Of a DNA stretch of 64,000 bases, positions 19,285 to 28,839 are shown piece after piece (the first letter of the stretch is position 1; the number at the start of each line of letters is the position of its first letter). The notes beneath the pieces are model-generated. The model was not told the DNA's origin and searched no databases. It saw only the letters and a list, made by a program, of their open reading frames with translations. The stretch is taken from assembly GCF_022807995.1 (NCBI RefSeq), contig NZ_CP094351.1, forward strand, positions 370,501 through 434,500, written 5' to 3'. Position numbers and translations under genes: made by a program. Source of the DNA: Pseudomonas orientalis (GTDB taxonomy: Bacteria > Pseudomonadota > Gammaproteobacteria > Pseudomonadales > Pseudomonadaceae).

Positions 19285-20022
19285 ATGCTGATTATCCCCG
19301 CTATCGATCTCAAGGACGGCGCCTGCGTCCGTCTGCGCCAGGGCCGCATGGAAGATTCCACGGTGTTCTCCGATGACCCGGTGAGCATGGCCGCCAAATG
19401 GGTGGAAGGGGGCTGTCGTCGTCTGCATCTGGTGGACTTGAACGGCGCCTTCGAAGGCCAGCCGGTCAACGGCGAAGTGGTCACGGCCATTGCCAGGCGC
19501 TACCCGAACCTGCCGATCCAGATTGGTGGCGGTATCCGCTCCCTGGAAACCATCGAGCATTACGTCAAAGCCGGCGTGAGCTACGTGATCATCGGCACCA
19601 AGGCCGTGAAAGACCCGGCCTTCGTCGCCGAAGCCTGCCGCGCATTCCCTGGCAAGGTGATCGTCGGCCTGGATGCCAAGGACGGCTTCGTCGCCACCGA
19701 CGGCTGGGCCGAGATCAGCACCGTGCAGGTGATCGACCTGGCCAAACAGTTCGAAGCCGACGGCGTGTCCGCCATCGTTTATACCGACATCGCCAAAGAC
19801 GGCATGATGCAGGGCTGCAACGTACCGTTCACCGCCGCGCTGGCCGCTGCGACGAAGATCCCGGTGATCGCTTCCGGCGGCATTCACAACCTGGGTGACA
19901 TCAAGTCACTGTTGGACGCCAAGGCCCCCGGCATCATCGGTGCCATCACCGGCCGCGCAATCTATGAAGGTACCCTGGACGTCGCCGAAGCCCAGGCTTA
20001 CTGCGACGCCTACAACGGCTGA
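19285..20022 (+). CDS. hisA: Phosphoribosylformimino-5-aminoimidazole carboxamide ribotide isomerase HisA
   Basis: A 245-residue TIM-barrel isomerase, the fourth step of histidine synthesis. The catalytic Asp is in [13 protein letters not shown] (Asp8) and a second Asp in [10 protein letters not shown] (about 130). Phosphate-binding loops GGGIRS and ASGGI are present. It starts 39 bases after the DUF2164 gene and ends 9 bases before hisF. Confidence 0.98.
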   Translation: MLIIPAIDLKDGACVRLRQGRMEDSTVFSDDPVSMAAKWVEGGCRRLHLVDLNGAFEGQPVNGEVVTAIARRYPNLPIQIGGGIRSLETIEHYVKAGVSYVIIGTKAVKDPAFVAEACRAFPGKVIVGLDAKDGFVATDGWAEISTVQVIDLAKQFEADGVSAIVYTDIAKDGMMQGCNVPFTAALAAATKIPVIASGGIHNLGDIKSLLDAKAPGIIGAITGRAIYEGTLDVAEAQAYCDAYNG

Positions 20023-20031
20023 GGACTGACC

Positions 20032-20802
20032 ATGGCGCTGGCCAAACGCATCATCCCTTGCCTGGACGTCGACAACGGTCGCGTGGTCAAGGGCGTCAAG
20101 TTCGAGAACATCCGTGATGCCGGCGATCCGGTGGAAATCGCCCGTCGCTACGATGAGCAGGGTGCCGACGAGATTACCTTTCTCGACATCACTGCCAGCG
20201 TCGACGGCCGCGACACCACCTTGCACACGGTCGAGCGCATGGCCAGCCAGGTGTTTATCCCGCTGACCGTGGGCGGCGGCGTGCGCACTGTGCAGGACAT
20301 CCGCAACCTGCTCAATGCCGGCGCGGACAAGGTCTCCATCAACACCGCCGCGGTGTTCAACCCCGAGTTCGTCGGCGAAGCGGCGCAGCACTTCGGCTCG
20401 CAATGCATCGTGGTGGCCATCGACGCCAAGAAAGTCTCAGGTCCGGGCGAAACCCCGCGCTGGGAGATCTTCACCCACGGCGGGCGCAAACCGACCGGGC
20501 TGGACGCGGTGGCGTGGGCGATGAAGATGGAAGCCCTCGGCGCCGGTGAAATCCTGCTGACCAGCATGGATCAGGACGGCATGAAAAACGGCTTCGACCT
20601 GGGCGTAACCCGCGCCATCAGCGATGCCCTGGGCATCCCGGTGATCGCCTCCGGTGGTGTCGGCAACCTGCAGCATTTGGCCGATGGCGTCATCGAAGGG
20701 CATGCCAGCGCGGTACTGGCGGCAAGTATTTTCCACTTCGGCGAATACACCGTGCCCGAGGCAAAGGCCTACATGGCCGCGCGCGGTATCGTCGTGCGCT
20801 AA
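20032..20802 (+). CDS. hisF: Imidazole glycerol phosphate synthase subunit HisF
   Basis: A 256-residue TIM-barrel cyclase that joins HisH to make IGP and AICAR. The catalytic Asp residues are in [14 protein letters not shown] (Asp11) and [13 protein letters not shown] (about Asp130). Phosphate loops GGGVRT and ASGGVGN are present. It is the last his gene of the cluster. Confidence 0.98.
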   Translation: MALAKRIIPCLDVDNGRVVKGVKFENIRDAGDPVEIARRYDEQGADEITFLDITASVDGRDTTLHTVERMASQVFIPLTVGGGVRTVQDIRNLLNAGADKVSINTAAVFNPEFVGEAAQHFGSQCIVVAIDAKKVSGPGETPRWEIFTHGGRKPTGLDAVAWAMKMEALGAGEILLTSMDQDGMKNGFDLGVTRAISDALGIPVIASGGVGNLQHLADGVIEGHASAVLAASIFHFGEYTVPEAKAYMAARGIVVR

Positions 20803-20868
20803 ACGCCGCTGGACAGCATGGCAGGCTCGCGGCACTCTCTGCGCTTGCCATGGATTCCGGTAGCCTTC

Positions 20869-21624
20869 ATGTTCAAACACCTGCTGCTCGCCCTCGCCAG
20901 TTCCTCCATGCTCATGGTGGCTACGGCGCACGCCGACGAATCGTCTGACACCCCCCTGGTGCTGCTGACGGAAAATTTTCCGCCCTACAACATGGCGAAA
21001 AACGGCAAAAACTTCGCCAGGGACGAGAATATCGAAGGCATCGCCGTGGATATCATGCGCGAGACGTTCAAGCGCGCCGGCATCTCCTACAACCTTACCC
21101 TGCGTTTCCCTTGGGAACGAATCTACAAGCTCGCCCTGGAAAAGCCAGGCTATGGCGTATTCGTCATGGCGCGTTTACCCGACCGTGAAGCGCTATTCAA
21201 ATGGGTCGGCCCTATCGGTCCTGACGACTGGGTGCTGTTGGCCAAGGCTGACAGCAAGATCCAGTTGGATGGCCTGGAGCAGGCGCGCCGCTACAGGATT
21301 GGCGCCTACAAAGGTGATGCCATTGCCGAGAGCCTGGACAAGCAAGGGCTCAAGCCGATTGTCGCCTTGCGCGACCAGGACAATGCGCAAAAGCTCATGG
21401 AGGGCCAGATCGACCTGTGGGCCACCGGAGATCCTGCCGGTCGTTATCTGGCGCGGCAGGTGGGGGTGAACGGACTCAAGACCGTACTGCGCTTCAACAG
21501 TGCGCAGCTGTACCTGGCGTTGAACAGGGATGTGCCGGATGAGGTGGTTGCCAGGCTCCAGGCTGCGCTGGATGAGTTACGCAAAGAAGGCCGTATCGAC
21601 CAGATCATGGCCAACTATTTGTAG
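20869..21624 (+). CDS. Periplasmic amino-acid-type substrate-binding protein (SBP_bac_3)
   Basis: A 251-residue exported solute-binding protein. The signal peptide spans about 1-22 (hydrophobic LLLALASSSMLMVATAHA then DE), and the mature part opens with the family pattern LVLLTENFPPYNM. The bilobal fold is suggested by GIAVDIMRETFKRAGI and RYRIGAYKGDAIAESL. The ATG at 20869 is chosen because the signal peptide starts there; an upstream ATG at 20818 would add 17 residues and hide it. No permease or ATPase gene is adjacent, so it may be an orphan binding protein. Its TAG stop is supplied by the first bases of a REP element. Confidence 0.85.
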   Translation: MFKHLLLALASSSMLMVATAHADESSDTPLVLLTENFPPYNMAKNGKNFARDENIEGIAVDIMRETFKRAGISYNLTLRFPWERIYKLALEKPGYGVFVMARLPDREALFKWVGPIGPDDWVLLAKADSKIQLDGLEQARRYRIGAYKGDAIAESLDKQGLKPIVALRDQDNAQKLMEGQIDLWATGDPAGRYLARQVGVNGLKTVLRFNSAQLYLALNRDVPDEVVARLQAALDELRKEGRIDQIMANYL

Positions 21625-21720
21625 GAGCGAGCTTGCTCGCGAAAAACGTCAACGATAACGCGAGCATCTTGGGTACGCGCGGCGTTCTCAGGTTTTTCGC
21701 GAGCGAGCTCGCTCCTACAG
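21621..21720. repeat. REPIN, GTAGGAGCGAGCTTGCTCGCGA family
   Basis: Two inverted REP units (GTAGGAGCGAGCTTGCTCGCGA at the left, its complement at the right with a CGAGCGAGC variant). The left unit overlaps the stop codon of the binding-protein gene (TTG TAG GAG). Confidence 0.93.
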
Positions 21721-21733
21721 GATGGGGATATCG

Positions 21734-22507
21734 TCAGCGATAGATGCCGTTTTTGCCGTGGGCACTCATGGCCTGATTGCTGCGCACACTGATCATCAAC
21801 TTGATATCGATCCACTCCACACCCTGCGCCTTGAGCTTGGGCAATTCGCGCTCCAGCACCGCCAGGGTCTGAGGGTAAGGGTGCCCGATCATCACCGCCG
21901 AACCCTGCTTATGCGCCAGCTTGATGGCGGTTTGCAACTGCGTGGTAATCGCTGCCTCGGTGCGTTCGTCATCCAGGAACACATCCCGCGAAACATGCGC
22001 CAAACCGATCTTCTGCGCCTCGGCCGCAGCGACCGTTTGCGCACTGGTACGGCTGTCCACAAAGAACTTGTGACGCCTCTGCAGCTCGCCCATTAACCAC
22101 GCCATCGCCTGCGGCTGGGCGGTCATGCGGCTGCCCATATGGTTATTGATGCCGGCGGTGTAGGGCACGGCCTCGAAGGCGGCGTCCAGGCGCTTGCCCA
22201 GTTCTTCGATGGACAGCTCGGGGTGCCAGGCGAACGGGCCGGTGGCCGGGTCCATGGGCATGTGCAGGATCACGATCTTTCCGGCCTTGTGGGCCTCGCG
22301 GGCGAATTCGGCGGCGTGGGGTGTGTCGGGCATGATCGCGGTGGTGACCGGCCCAGGCAGGGCCAGCACGCGACGATCCCTGGGCAGGTTTTGTCCCAGG
22401 TCGTCGATGATCAGGGTGAGATAGGCCTTGTGCGGCTCGCCGGCCGGCGTCGCGTGCGCGAATCCGGCCAGGCTGCACAACACAGCGACAATCAGCGCGA
22501 CACGCAT
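21734..22507 (-). CDS. Divergent polysaccharide deacetylase family protein (YibQ-like)
   Basis: A 257-residue exported protein with signal peptide (about 1-19, VALIVAVLCSLAGFAHA). The deacetylase-like fold begins at YLTLIIDDLGQNLPRD, with IVILHMPMDP, GINNHMGSRMT and GSAVMIGHPYP carrying the metal-site-like Asp and His residues of this divergent family. It lies 1 base after ctpA, completing the usual envC-ctpA-yibQ order, so a cell-envelope role is likely. The substrate is unknown. Confidence 0.92.
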   Translation of the reverse strand: MRVALIVAVLCSLAGFAHATPAGEPHKAYLTLIIDDLGQNLPRDRRVLALPGPVTTAIMPDTPHAAEFAREAHKAGKIVILHMPMDPATGPFAWHPELSIEELGKRLDAAFEAVPYTAGINNHMGSRMTAQPQAMAWLMGELQRRHKFFVDSRTSAQTVAAAEAQKIGLAHVSRDVFLDDERTEAAITTQLQTAIKLAHKQGSAVMIGHPYPQTLAVLERELPKLKAQGVEWIDIKLMISVRSNQAMSAHGKNGIYR

Positions 22508-22508
22508 A

Positions 22509-23816
22509 TCAACGGCTGCGCGTGATGCTCAGGCCCTTGAGCAGGCTCAGCGCCTGGGCCAACTGGTAATCGTCGTCCTGCGGCATCGGCTTGGCTTTGG
22601 CGCCGCTGCCGGTCGGCTGGTCGGCGCCGCCGTTGCCATTGCCCAGGTGGCCTTGCAGATCCGCTTCCTTGTAGTACTCGCTGTCGATCTCGTTGGTGAT
22701 CTTGGCCTTGCGCACTTCGATGTCCGGCACAATGCCCTGGGCCTGGATCGAGCGACCATTGGGCGTGTAGTACAACGCCGTCGTGATCTTCAGCGCACGC
22801 TCGTTATTGAGCGGCAATACGGTTTGCACCGAGCCTTTACCGAAAGTCGTGGTGCCCATCAGCACACCGCGCTTCTGGTCCTGCAGGGCGCCGGCGACGA
22901 TCTCCGACGCCGAGGCGCTGCCGCCGTTGATCAGCACAGCCAGCGGCACGTTCTCGCTCAGATCGTTGCCGGTGGCCGAGAAGCGCAGCTCGGAATTGGC
23001 GATACGGCCCTTGGTGTAGACGATCAGGCCCTTGGTGATGAAGTGGTCGACCACCTCCACCGCCGACTGCAACACACCGCCCGGGTTGTTACGCAGGTCG
23101 AGCACGATGCCGTTGAGCTTCTTGCCGTTGTCCTTGCGCAGCTTGGCCAGGGCCTTGGCCACTTCGTCGCCGGTCTTGACCTGGAACTGGGTGATACGGA
23201 TGTAGCCGTAGCCCGACTCCAGCAACTGGCTCTTCACGCTCTTGACCACGATGGTGGAGCGGGTCAGCGTCACGTCGAACGGATTGCCGCCGTCGCGCAC
23301 CAGTGTCAGGGTGATTTTCTGGCCGATCTTGCCGCGCATCTTGTCGACGGCTTCGGTCATGGTCTGGCCGCGAGTCGGCTGGCCGTTGATCTTGACGATA
23401 AAGTCACCGGCCTGGATGCCGGCCTTGGATGCCGGGGTGTCGTCGATTGGCGATACAACCTTAATATTGCCGTCTTCGGAGCCGACCTCAATGCCCAGGC
23501 CACCGAACTCGCCGCTGGTGCTTTCCTGCAGTTCGGCGAAATCTTCCGGGCCCAGGTAGGCAGAGTGCGGGTCGAGGTTGCTGAGCATGCCCTTGATGGC
23601 ATTTTCCAGCAGGGTCTTGTCGTCTACGGGTTCGACATAGGCTGCCTTGATCCGGTCCATGACCTCGGCAAAGGTGCGCAGCTCGTCCAGCGGCAAAGGC
23701 GCCTTGGTGGTCGCAGCGGTCGCGGCGGGAACGGCCTGGTCGGCAAAAGCCAGAGGCGCGCCGATCACCAGGGCGATCGTCAGGGCCAGCGAAGTGAGGC
23801 GGGACAAATGCAGCAT
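22509..23816 (-). CDS. ctpA: Carboxyl-terminal processing protease, S41 family
   Basis: A 435-residue periplasmic serine protease. Signal peptide about 1-26 (LALTIALVIGAPLAFA), PDZ domain about 95-175 (GGLGIEVGSEDGNIKVVSPIDDTPASKAG), then the S41 core with the catalytic Ser in NGGSASASEIVAGAL and the catalytic Lys four to five turns later in TTFGKGSVQTV. The C-terminal tail is Gly/Asn rich. In pseudomonads CtpA-type proteases degrade peptidoglycan hydrolases and partner proteins. It is flanked by envC and yibQ in the same operon. Confidence 0.95.
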   Translation of the reverse strand: MLHLSRLTSLALTIALVIGAPLAFADQAVPAATAATTKAPLPLDELRTFAEVMDRIKAAYVEPVDDKTLLENAIKGMLSNLDPHSAYLGPEDFAELQESTSGEFGGLGIEVGSEDGNIKVVSPIDDTPASKAGIQAGDFIVKINGQPTRGQTMTEAVDKMRGKIGQKITLTLVRDGGNPFDVTLTRSTIVVKSVKSQLLESGYGYIRITQFQVKTGDEVAKALAKLRKDNGKKLNGIVLDLRNNPGGVLQSAVEVVDHFITKGLIVYTKGRIANSELRFSATGNDLSENVPLAVLINGGSASASEIVAGALQDQKRGVLMGTTTFGKGSVQTVLPLNNERALKITTALYYTPNGRSIQAQGIVPDIEVRKAKITNEIDSEYYKEADLQGHLGNGNGGADQPTGSGAKAKPMPQDDDYQLAQALSLLKGLSITRSR

Positions 23817-23846
23817 GTCGAACGAACTCCTAATGTAGATGCAATC

Positions 23847-25142
23847 CTATCCTTGGGATCGGCACCATTGTGCAGGGTCGCTCGGGCGACCCTGCTGACG
23901 AATAGCGAAGTACAGCGCCGGGGTGTCCTGGCCACCACTGTTACCGACAGTGGAGATGGATTCACCGGCTTTTACCACATCACCTGCCGACTTGAGTAAC
24001 GTCTGATTGTGGCCGTAAAGGCTCAAATAGCCATTACCGTGGTCAAGAATCACCAGCAGACCGGCCCCGCGCAGCCAATCGGCAAACACCACGCGCCCGC
24101 CGTGCACGGCGTGCACCTGGCTGCCCGCAGAGGCGCTGATCATCACACCGTCCCACTTGGCACGGGTGTCATCGCCACGGGCTTCTCCAAAGCGTGCAAG
24201 TAATCGACCATCAACCGGCCATGGAAGTTTGCCCCGTGCTGAAGCAAAGGGCCCGCCGAACGACTCGCCGCTGCTGGAAACCAGCGGGCCAGGCGCTGCA
24301 TGCGCCGGTTTGCGCGGGGCTGGCGCATCGCTGGTGGCAGCCAGTTCGGCCTCACGCTGGCGCTTTTTTTCGGCTTCCTGCTGGGCGATCAGCGCTTTTT
24401 GCCGCGCTTCTTCGGCCTCGCGTGCCTGGCGCGCCAGGGTTTCTTCGATGGTCTTGAGCACTTTGGCCAGGTCGGCCTGGTCCTGCTCGCGGGCTTGCAG
24501 CTTGGCGTCGCGGGCTTTTACGTCATCGTTGAGCTTGGCCAGGGCTTGCTGGCGTTCCTTGCGGACCTTGTCGAGTTCGTTGCGCTGGGTGTCGAGCGCA
24601 GTCTTCTGGTCGAGCAACTGTGCCTGCTGATCATTGATCTCCTGCTCGACATTGGCCAATTGGCGCAGCGTTTCGTTAAAGCCCTTCAACTGCGCCAGGC
24701 GCGCCTGGCTCAGGTAGTCGTAATAGGTGAGGGTGCGGGCGAATTTTTCCGGGTTCTGCTGGTTGAGCAGCAGCTTGAGGTATTCCTGGCGGCCGCTTTG
24801 GTAGGCGGCACGGGCCTGGATCGCGATCAGGCGTTGCTGCTCAACGCGTGCGCTCTGGAGTTTTTTTTTCTCAGCGTCGAGTCGCTCCAGTTCCGACTCG
24901 CTCTTCTTTAATTCTTTTTGCAGCTCCTGGACCTGCTTCTCCAGCTTGCCCATTTCGGTTTCCGTGCCGCGCAGGTCTTTCTGCACGCCGGATTTTTCTT
25001 CCTGGAGCTTGCCGAGCAGTTTTTTCAGCTCGGTAATGTCCTGACGCGTAGCGTCCAACTGTTGTTGGGTTTGTGCGCGCTCATCGGCAAATGCCGGTTG
25101 GAGCAGGCAGACAAGAGCGAGGGTAATCAAGGCGCGAAGCAT
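23847..25142 (-). CDS. envC: Murein hydrolase activator EnvC
   Basis: A 431-residue periplasmic protein that activates amidases at the division site. Signal peptide about 1-20 (MLRALITLALVCLLQPAFA), a long coiled coil (about 22-270, rich in Gln, Lys and Glu), then a degenerate LytM domain (about 310-431). In the LytM part the zinc ligands are missing: KWDGVMI replaces the usual H-x-G-x-D pattern and LYFAIR replaces LHFEIR. This is expected for EnvC, which does not itself cleave peptidoglycan. The ATG at 25142 is preferred because it begins the signal peptide. Confidence 0.95.
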   Translation of the reverse strand: MLRALITLALVCLLQPAFADERAQTQQQLDATRQDITELKKLLGKLQEEKSGVQKDLRGTETEMGKLEKQVQELQKELKKSESELERLDAEKKKLQSARVEQQRLIAIQARAAYQSGRQEYLKLLLNQQNPEKFARTLTYYDYLSQARLAQLKGFNETLRQLANVEQEINDQQAQLLDQKTALDTQRNELDKVRKERQQALAKLNDDVKARDAKLQAREQDQADLAKVLKTIEETLARQAREAEEARQKALIAQQEAEKKRQREAELAATSDAPAPRKPAHAAPGPLVSSSGESFGGPFASARGKLPWPVDGRLLARFGEARGDDTRAKWDGVMISASAGSQVHAVHGGRVVFADWLRGAGLLVILDHGNGYLSLYGHNQTLLKSAGDVVKAGESISTVGNSGGQDTPALYFAIRQQGRPSDPAQWCRSQG

Positions 25143-25286
25143 AGAGGCGGGCGACACCAGGGGAAAGGGACGGCCTAGTATGCCCGCCAAGCGCTGCAAA
25201 AAAAACGTCCAATTGGCGCTGGCGAGCAAGATAGGTGCCGAGTGGCGGTGGTATGGCAAAAAGATATCTTCCAAACACCGAAGGGC

Positions 25287-25382
25287 CAATGTGGGAGGGG
25301 GCTTGCCCCCGATAGCGATGGACCAGTCACATAAGTGTTGACTGACACTCCGTCATCGGGGGCAAGCCCCCTCCCACATTGG
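25287..25382. repeat. REPIN, GGGAGGGGGCTTGCCCCC family
   Basis: An inverted pair of REP units with a spacer dyad (CAGTCA...TGACTG), between envC and gpmI. Both neighbours are transcribed on the minus strand. Confidence 0.93.
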
Positions 25383-25401
25383 ATCTACCGTGTTGTTCAG
25401 A

Positions 25402-26928
25402 TCAGACCAGAATTGAGGTCCCGGTCATTTCCTTCGGCTTTTCCAGCCCCATCAGCATCAGCATGGTCGGCGCCACATCCGCCAGTACGCCGCCGTTACG
25501 CACTTTGAAATCGCGCTTGCCGACGTAGATGAACGGCACCGGCTCGGTGGTGTGGGCTGTGTGGGCCTGGCCGGTGGACTCGTCGGACATCTGCTCGCAG
25601 TTGCCGTGGTCGGCGGTGATCAGCGCTTCGCCACCGACTTTGTCCAGGGCGTCGACGATGCGGCCCACGCACAGGTCCAGGCATTCCACGGCCTGGGTGG
25701 CCGCTTCCAGGTTGCCGCTGTGGCCGACCATGTCGCCGTTGGCGTAGTTGACCACGATCACGTCATAACGCTGGTGCTCGATGGCGTCGACGATCTTGTC
25801 GGTGACTTCCGGTGCGCTCATTTCCGGTTGCAGGTCGTAGGTGGCGACTTTTGGCGATGGGATCAGGATGCGCTCTTCGCCGGGGAACGGTTCCTCACGC
25901 CCACCGGAGAAGAAGAAGGTCACGTGGGCATATTTTTCGGTTTCGGCGATGCGCAGTTGTGTCTTGCCGTTTTTCGCCAGGTAATCGCCCAGCACGTTTT
26001 CCAGGCTGCCCGGGGCGAACGCCGACGGGGCCGGGATGTTGGCGGCGTATTGGGTGAGCATCACAAACTCGACTTTCGGCTGGCGTGCGCGTTCGAAGTC
26101 CTTGAAGCCGTCATCGACAAATACATGGCTCAGCTCGCGGGCACGGTCGGCGCGGAAGTTCATGAACACCATGGCGTCGCCGTCTTCGACTTTCACCGGT
26201 TCACCGATGGTGGTGGCCTTGACGAATTCATCGCTCTCGCCACGGGCGTAGGCGGCTTCCAGGCCTTGCTGGGCGGTAGGGGCGTTGAATTCGGCCTGGC
26301 CGTCGACGATCAGGTTGTAGGCCTGGGCCACGCGGTCCCAGCGGTTGTCGCGGTCCATCGCAAAGTAACGGCCCACCAGGCTGGCGATGCGGCCTTTGCC
26401 CAGGGCGGCGAAGGTGGCGTCCAGCAGTTCGATGGACGACTGCGCGCTTTTGGGCGGGGTGTCGCGACCGTCAAGGAAGGCATGCAGGTAAATCTTGTCG
26501 GCGCCGCGCTTGAAGGCCAGTTCGGCCATGGCGATCAGGTGGTCCTGATGGCTGTGTACGCCGCCATCCGAGAGCAGGCCCATGAAGTGCACGGCCTTGC
26601 CGGCGGCGACGGCTTTATCTACCGCTGCGCAGATGGTCGGGTTTTCGAAAAACTCGCCATCGCGGATCGCTTTGGTCACGCGGGTGAAGTCCTGATAGAC
26701 CACTCGTCCGGCGCCGAGATTCATGTGGCCGACTTCCGAGTTACCCATTTGGCCGTCCGGCAGGCCCACGTCCATGCCGGAACCGGAAATCAAACCGTTG
26801 GGCACGGTGGCGGTGAGGCGGTCCAGCACAGGCTTGCGAGCAGCGTACACCGCGTTGTCGTGGTGGCTTTCACTGTGTCCGAAGCCATCGAGAATTATCA
26901 GGACCAAAGGTTTAGGCGTGGTAGTCAT
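25402..26928 (-). CDS. gpmI: 2,3-bisphosphoglycerate-independent phosphoglycerate mutase
   Basis: A 508-residue glycolytic enzyme of the alkaline-phosphatase superfamily, Mn-dependent. Visible: the metal site [11 protein letters not shown] (about 10), the phospho-acceptor Ser in QMGNSEVGH (about 60), the substrate-site [10 protein letters not shown] and DGRDTPP, and the C-terminal metal ligands in [13 protein letters not shown] and [11 protein letters not shown]. The ATG at 26928 has an AGAGGAT ribosome site and the canonical N-terminus; a longer reading from 27006 is unlikely. Confidence 0.97.
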   Translation of the reverse strand: MTTTPKPLVLIILDGFGHSESHHDNAVYAARKPVLDRLTATVPNGLISGSGMDVGLPDGQMGNSEVGHMNLGAGRVVYQDFTRVTKAIRDGEFFENPTICAAVDKAVAAGKAVHFMGLLSDGGVHSHQDHLIAMAELAFKRGADKIYLHAFLDGRDTPPKSAQSSIELLDATFAALGKGRIASLVGRYFAMDRDNRWDRVAQAYNLIVDGQAEFNAPTAQQGLEAAYARGESDEFVKATTIGEPVKVEDGDAMVFMNFRADRARELSHVFVDDGFKDFERARQPKVEFVMLTQYAANIPAPSAFAPGSLENVLGDYLAKNGKTQLRIAETEKYAHVTFFFSGGREEPFPGEERILIPSPKVATYDLQPEMSAPEVTDKIVDAIEHQRYDVIVVNYANGDMVGHSGNLEAATQAVECLDLCVGRIVDALDKVGGEALITADHGNCEQMSDESTGQAHTAHTTEPVPFIYVGKRDFKVRNGGVLADVAPTMLMLMGLEKPKEMTGTSILV

Positions 26929-27079
26929 AGATCCTCTCGCGGCGGTAATAAAGGAAGGCAATGGAAAAGTGAGTGGCAGTTTAAAGCGAAGTTCCAACCG
27001 CGTCACCGCTTTACGGGGGTTGGCCGCCCCCGGCGGCTGTGTATACTTACCGCCATTTTAACGCCCTGGAACCTCCTTG

Positions 27080-27493
27080 ATGGTTGATCACCTGATTGCA
27101 TTTGCCACTGCCCACTATCTGCTCGTGGGTGCCTTCGTCATCCTGCTGGCGCTGCTGATCGCTCACGAATTGAGCCGTGGTGGCCGCAGCCTGAGCACAT
27201 CGGAGCTGACCGCGCTGGTCAACAAGGATGAAGCCGTTGTCGTGGATATTCGCCCGGCCAAGGATTTCGCCACCGGCCATATCGTCGGTGCCTTGAACAT
27301 TCCCCAGGACAAGCTGATCGCGCGCCTGGCCGAACTGGAAAAATACAAGGCCAAGACCATTATCCTGGTCGACGCCCAAGGCCAGCACTCCGGCACGCAC
27401 GCCCGCGAGATGCTCAAGTCCGGTTTCACCGCCGCCAAGCTGTCCGGTGGCATCAGCAGCTGGCGTGGCGATAACCTGCCGTTGGTGAAGTGA
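27080..27493 (+). CDS. Rhodanese-like membrane protein (YibN-like)
   Basis: A 137-residue protein with an N-terminal membrane span (about 8-28, YLLVGAFVILLALLIA) and a rhodanese domain (about 35-135). The active-site loop reads ILVDAQGQHSG, with Asp at the position where sulfurtransferases have Cys, so classical sulfur transfer is not expected. The ATG at 27080 follows CCTCCTTG; a TTG one codon earlier would add one residue. It is divergent from gpmI and heads yibN-grxC-secB. Confidence 0.93.
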   Translation: MVDHLIAFATAHYLLVGAFVILLALLIAHELSRGGRSLSTSELTALVNKDEAVVVDIRPAKDFATGHIVGALNIPQDKLIARLAELEKYKAKTIILVDAQGQHSGTHAREMLKSGFTAAKLSGGISSWRGDNLPLVK

Positions 27494-27494
27494 T

Positions 27495-27749
27495 ATGAGC
27501 CAGGTTGTCGTGTATTCCAGCGATTATTGCCCTTATTGCATTCGAGCCAAGCAGTTGCTCCAGAGCAAGAAGGTCGCCTTCGAAGAGATCAAGGTCGACG
27601 GCAAGCCTCAAGTGCGCGCCGAAATGGCCCAGAAAGCCGGCCGCACATCGGTGCCGCAGATCTGGATCGGCGCCAGGCATATCGGTGGCTGCGACGACCT
27701 GATGGCTTTGGAGCGCGCCGGTAAACTCGATGGGCTGCTGTCCGCCTAA
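27495..27749 (+). CDS. grxC: Glutaredoxin 3 (GrxC)
   Basis: An 84-residue cytoplasmic dithiol glutaredoxin. The active site is YSSDYCPYCIRAKQ (CPYC at about 12-15), with TSVPQIWIG carrying the cis-Pro and IGGCDDLMAL the glutathione-binding GG-[CS]-D-D. It starts one base after the rhodanese stop, so it is co-transcribed. Confidence 0.98.
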   Translation: MSQVVVYSSDYCPYCIRAKQLLQSKKVAFEEIKVDGKPQVRAEMAQKAGRTSVPQIWIGARHIGGCDDLMALERAGKLDGLLSA

Positions 27750-27783
27750 CCCCTAAAGACCCCAAGATAAAGAAGGATCTGCG

Positions 27784-28263
27784 ATGACTGATCAACCGAA
27801 CACCGAAGCAGCGCAAGACCAAGGCCCACAGTTTTCGCTGCAGCGCATCTATGTGCGCGACCTGTCGTTCGAAGCGCCGAAAAGCCCGGCGATCTTTCGC
27901 CAGGAATGGACCCCAAGCGTCGCGCTCGACCTGAACACCCGCCAGAAAGCCCTGGAAGGCGACTTCCACGAAGTCGTGCTGACCCTGTCGGTCACCGTCA
28001 AGAATGGCGAAGAAGTAGCCTTCATCGCTGAAGTGCAGCAGGCCGGCATCTTCCTGATCCAGGGCCTGGACGAAGCGTCCATGAGCCACACCCTGGGCGC
28101 GTTCTGCCCGAACATCCTGTTCCCGTATGCCCGCGAGACCCTGGACAGCCTGGTCACCCGTGGCTCGTTCCCGGCACTGATGCTGGCACCGGTGAACTTC
28201 GATGCCCTGTACGCCCAAGAGCTGCAGCGCATGCAACAGGAAGGCTCGTCGACGGTTCAGTAA
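27784..28263 (+). CDS. secB: Protein-export chaperone SecB
   Basis: A 159-residue tetrameric chaperone that keeps preproteins unfolded and hands them to SecA. Recognisable segments: [38 protein letters not shown] and the conserved C-terminal [12 protein letters not shown]...[17 protein letters not shown]. Length is typical. It follows grxC by 34 bases, the common gammaproteobacterial order. Confidence 0.98.
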   Translation: MTDQPNTEAAQDQGPQFSLQRIYVRDLSFEAPKSPAIFRQEWTPSVALDLNTRQKALEGDFHEVVLTLSVTVKNGEEVAFIAEVQQAGIFLIQGLDEASMSHTLGAFCPNILFPYARETLDSLVTRGSFPALMLAPVNFDALYAQELQRMQQEGSSTVQ

Positions 28264-28279
28264 GTCGATGCGGTAAAAA

Positions 28280-28371
28280 ATGTGGGAGGGGGCTTGCCCC
28301 CGATAGCGGTGTATCAGCCAGCATATCTGTAGCTGACCCACCGCAATCGGGGGCAAGCCCCCTCCCACATT
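28280..28371. repeat. REPIN, GGGAGGGGGCTTGCCCCC family
   Basis: An inverted REP pair between the convergent ends of secB and trmL. Its sequence is nearly identical to the copy at 29610-29702, including the spacer (GTATCAGCCAGC). Confidence 0.93.
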
Positions 28372-28383
28372 TGCTATCTGGTG

Positions 28384-28839
28384 TTATTTGAAGCCAAGTT
28401 GGCGCCAGCCTTCGTAGACGGCGACGGCTACGGTGTTGGACAGGTTCAGGCTGCGGCAGCCCTCGCGCATCGGCAAGCGCAGGCGATGGCCATCCGGCAG
28501 GGCGTCGAGGACGTCGGCCGGCAGGCCGCGGCTCTCCGGGCCGAACAGAAACGCGTCGCCCTCGGCAAAGCTGGCATCATGAAACGGCCGCGAGCCCTTG
28601 GTGGTGAAGGCGAACAGGCGTGGCTGGCCCAGGCTTTCCAGGCAGCTGGCCAGGTCGGCATGGCGCTGCAGGGTAGCGTACTCGTGGTAGTCCAACCCGG
28701 CGCGGCGCAGGCGTTTGTCGTCCATGTCGAAGCCCAGCGGTTCGATCAAATGCAGGTGGCAGCCACTGTTGGCGCACAGCCTGATAACGTTGCCGGTATT
28801 CGGCGGAATTTCTGGTTGAAAAAGGATGACGTGAAACAT
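28384..28839 (-). CDS. trmL: tRNA (cytidine(34)-2'-O)-methyltransferase TrmL
   Basis: A 151-residue SPOUT-fold enzyme that 2'-O-methylates the wobble base of tRNA-Leu. The N-terminus FHVILFQPEIPPNTGNVIRLCA and the C-terminal knot motifs FGPESRGLP, LPMREGCRSLNLSNTVAVAVYE are characteristic. The ATG at 28839 gives the standard length. Its start codon overlaps, on the opposite strand, the ATG of the divergent gene at 28838. Confidence 0.97.
   Translation of the reverse strand: MFHVILFQPEIPPNTGNVIRLCANSGCHLHLIEPLGFDMDDKRLRRAGLDYHEYATLQRHADLASCLESLGQPRLFAFTTKGSRPFHDASFAEGDAFLFGPESRGLPADVLDALPDGHRLRLPMREGCRSLNLSNTVAVAVYEGWRQLGFK

Noticed and set aside
22428..23999. 523-codon open frame antisense to ctpA
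   Set aside because: Mirror of third-position GC bias in ctpA; no ribosome site and no recognisable domain.
23847..24300. Decayed LytM peptidase in EnvC
   Set aside because: Loss of zinc ligands is normal for EnvC, which activates amidases rather than cutting murein.
25552..27087. 511-codon open frame antisense to gpmI
   Set aside because: Shadow of gpmI, which has full catalytic motifs.
27430..27493. Broken rhodanese because the active-site Cys is missing
   Set aside because: YibN-type membrane rhodaneses commonly lack the canonical Cys loop; the frame is intact and the operon position is standard.
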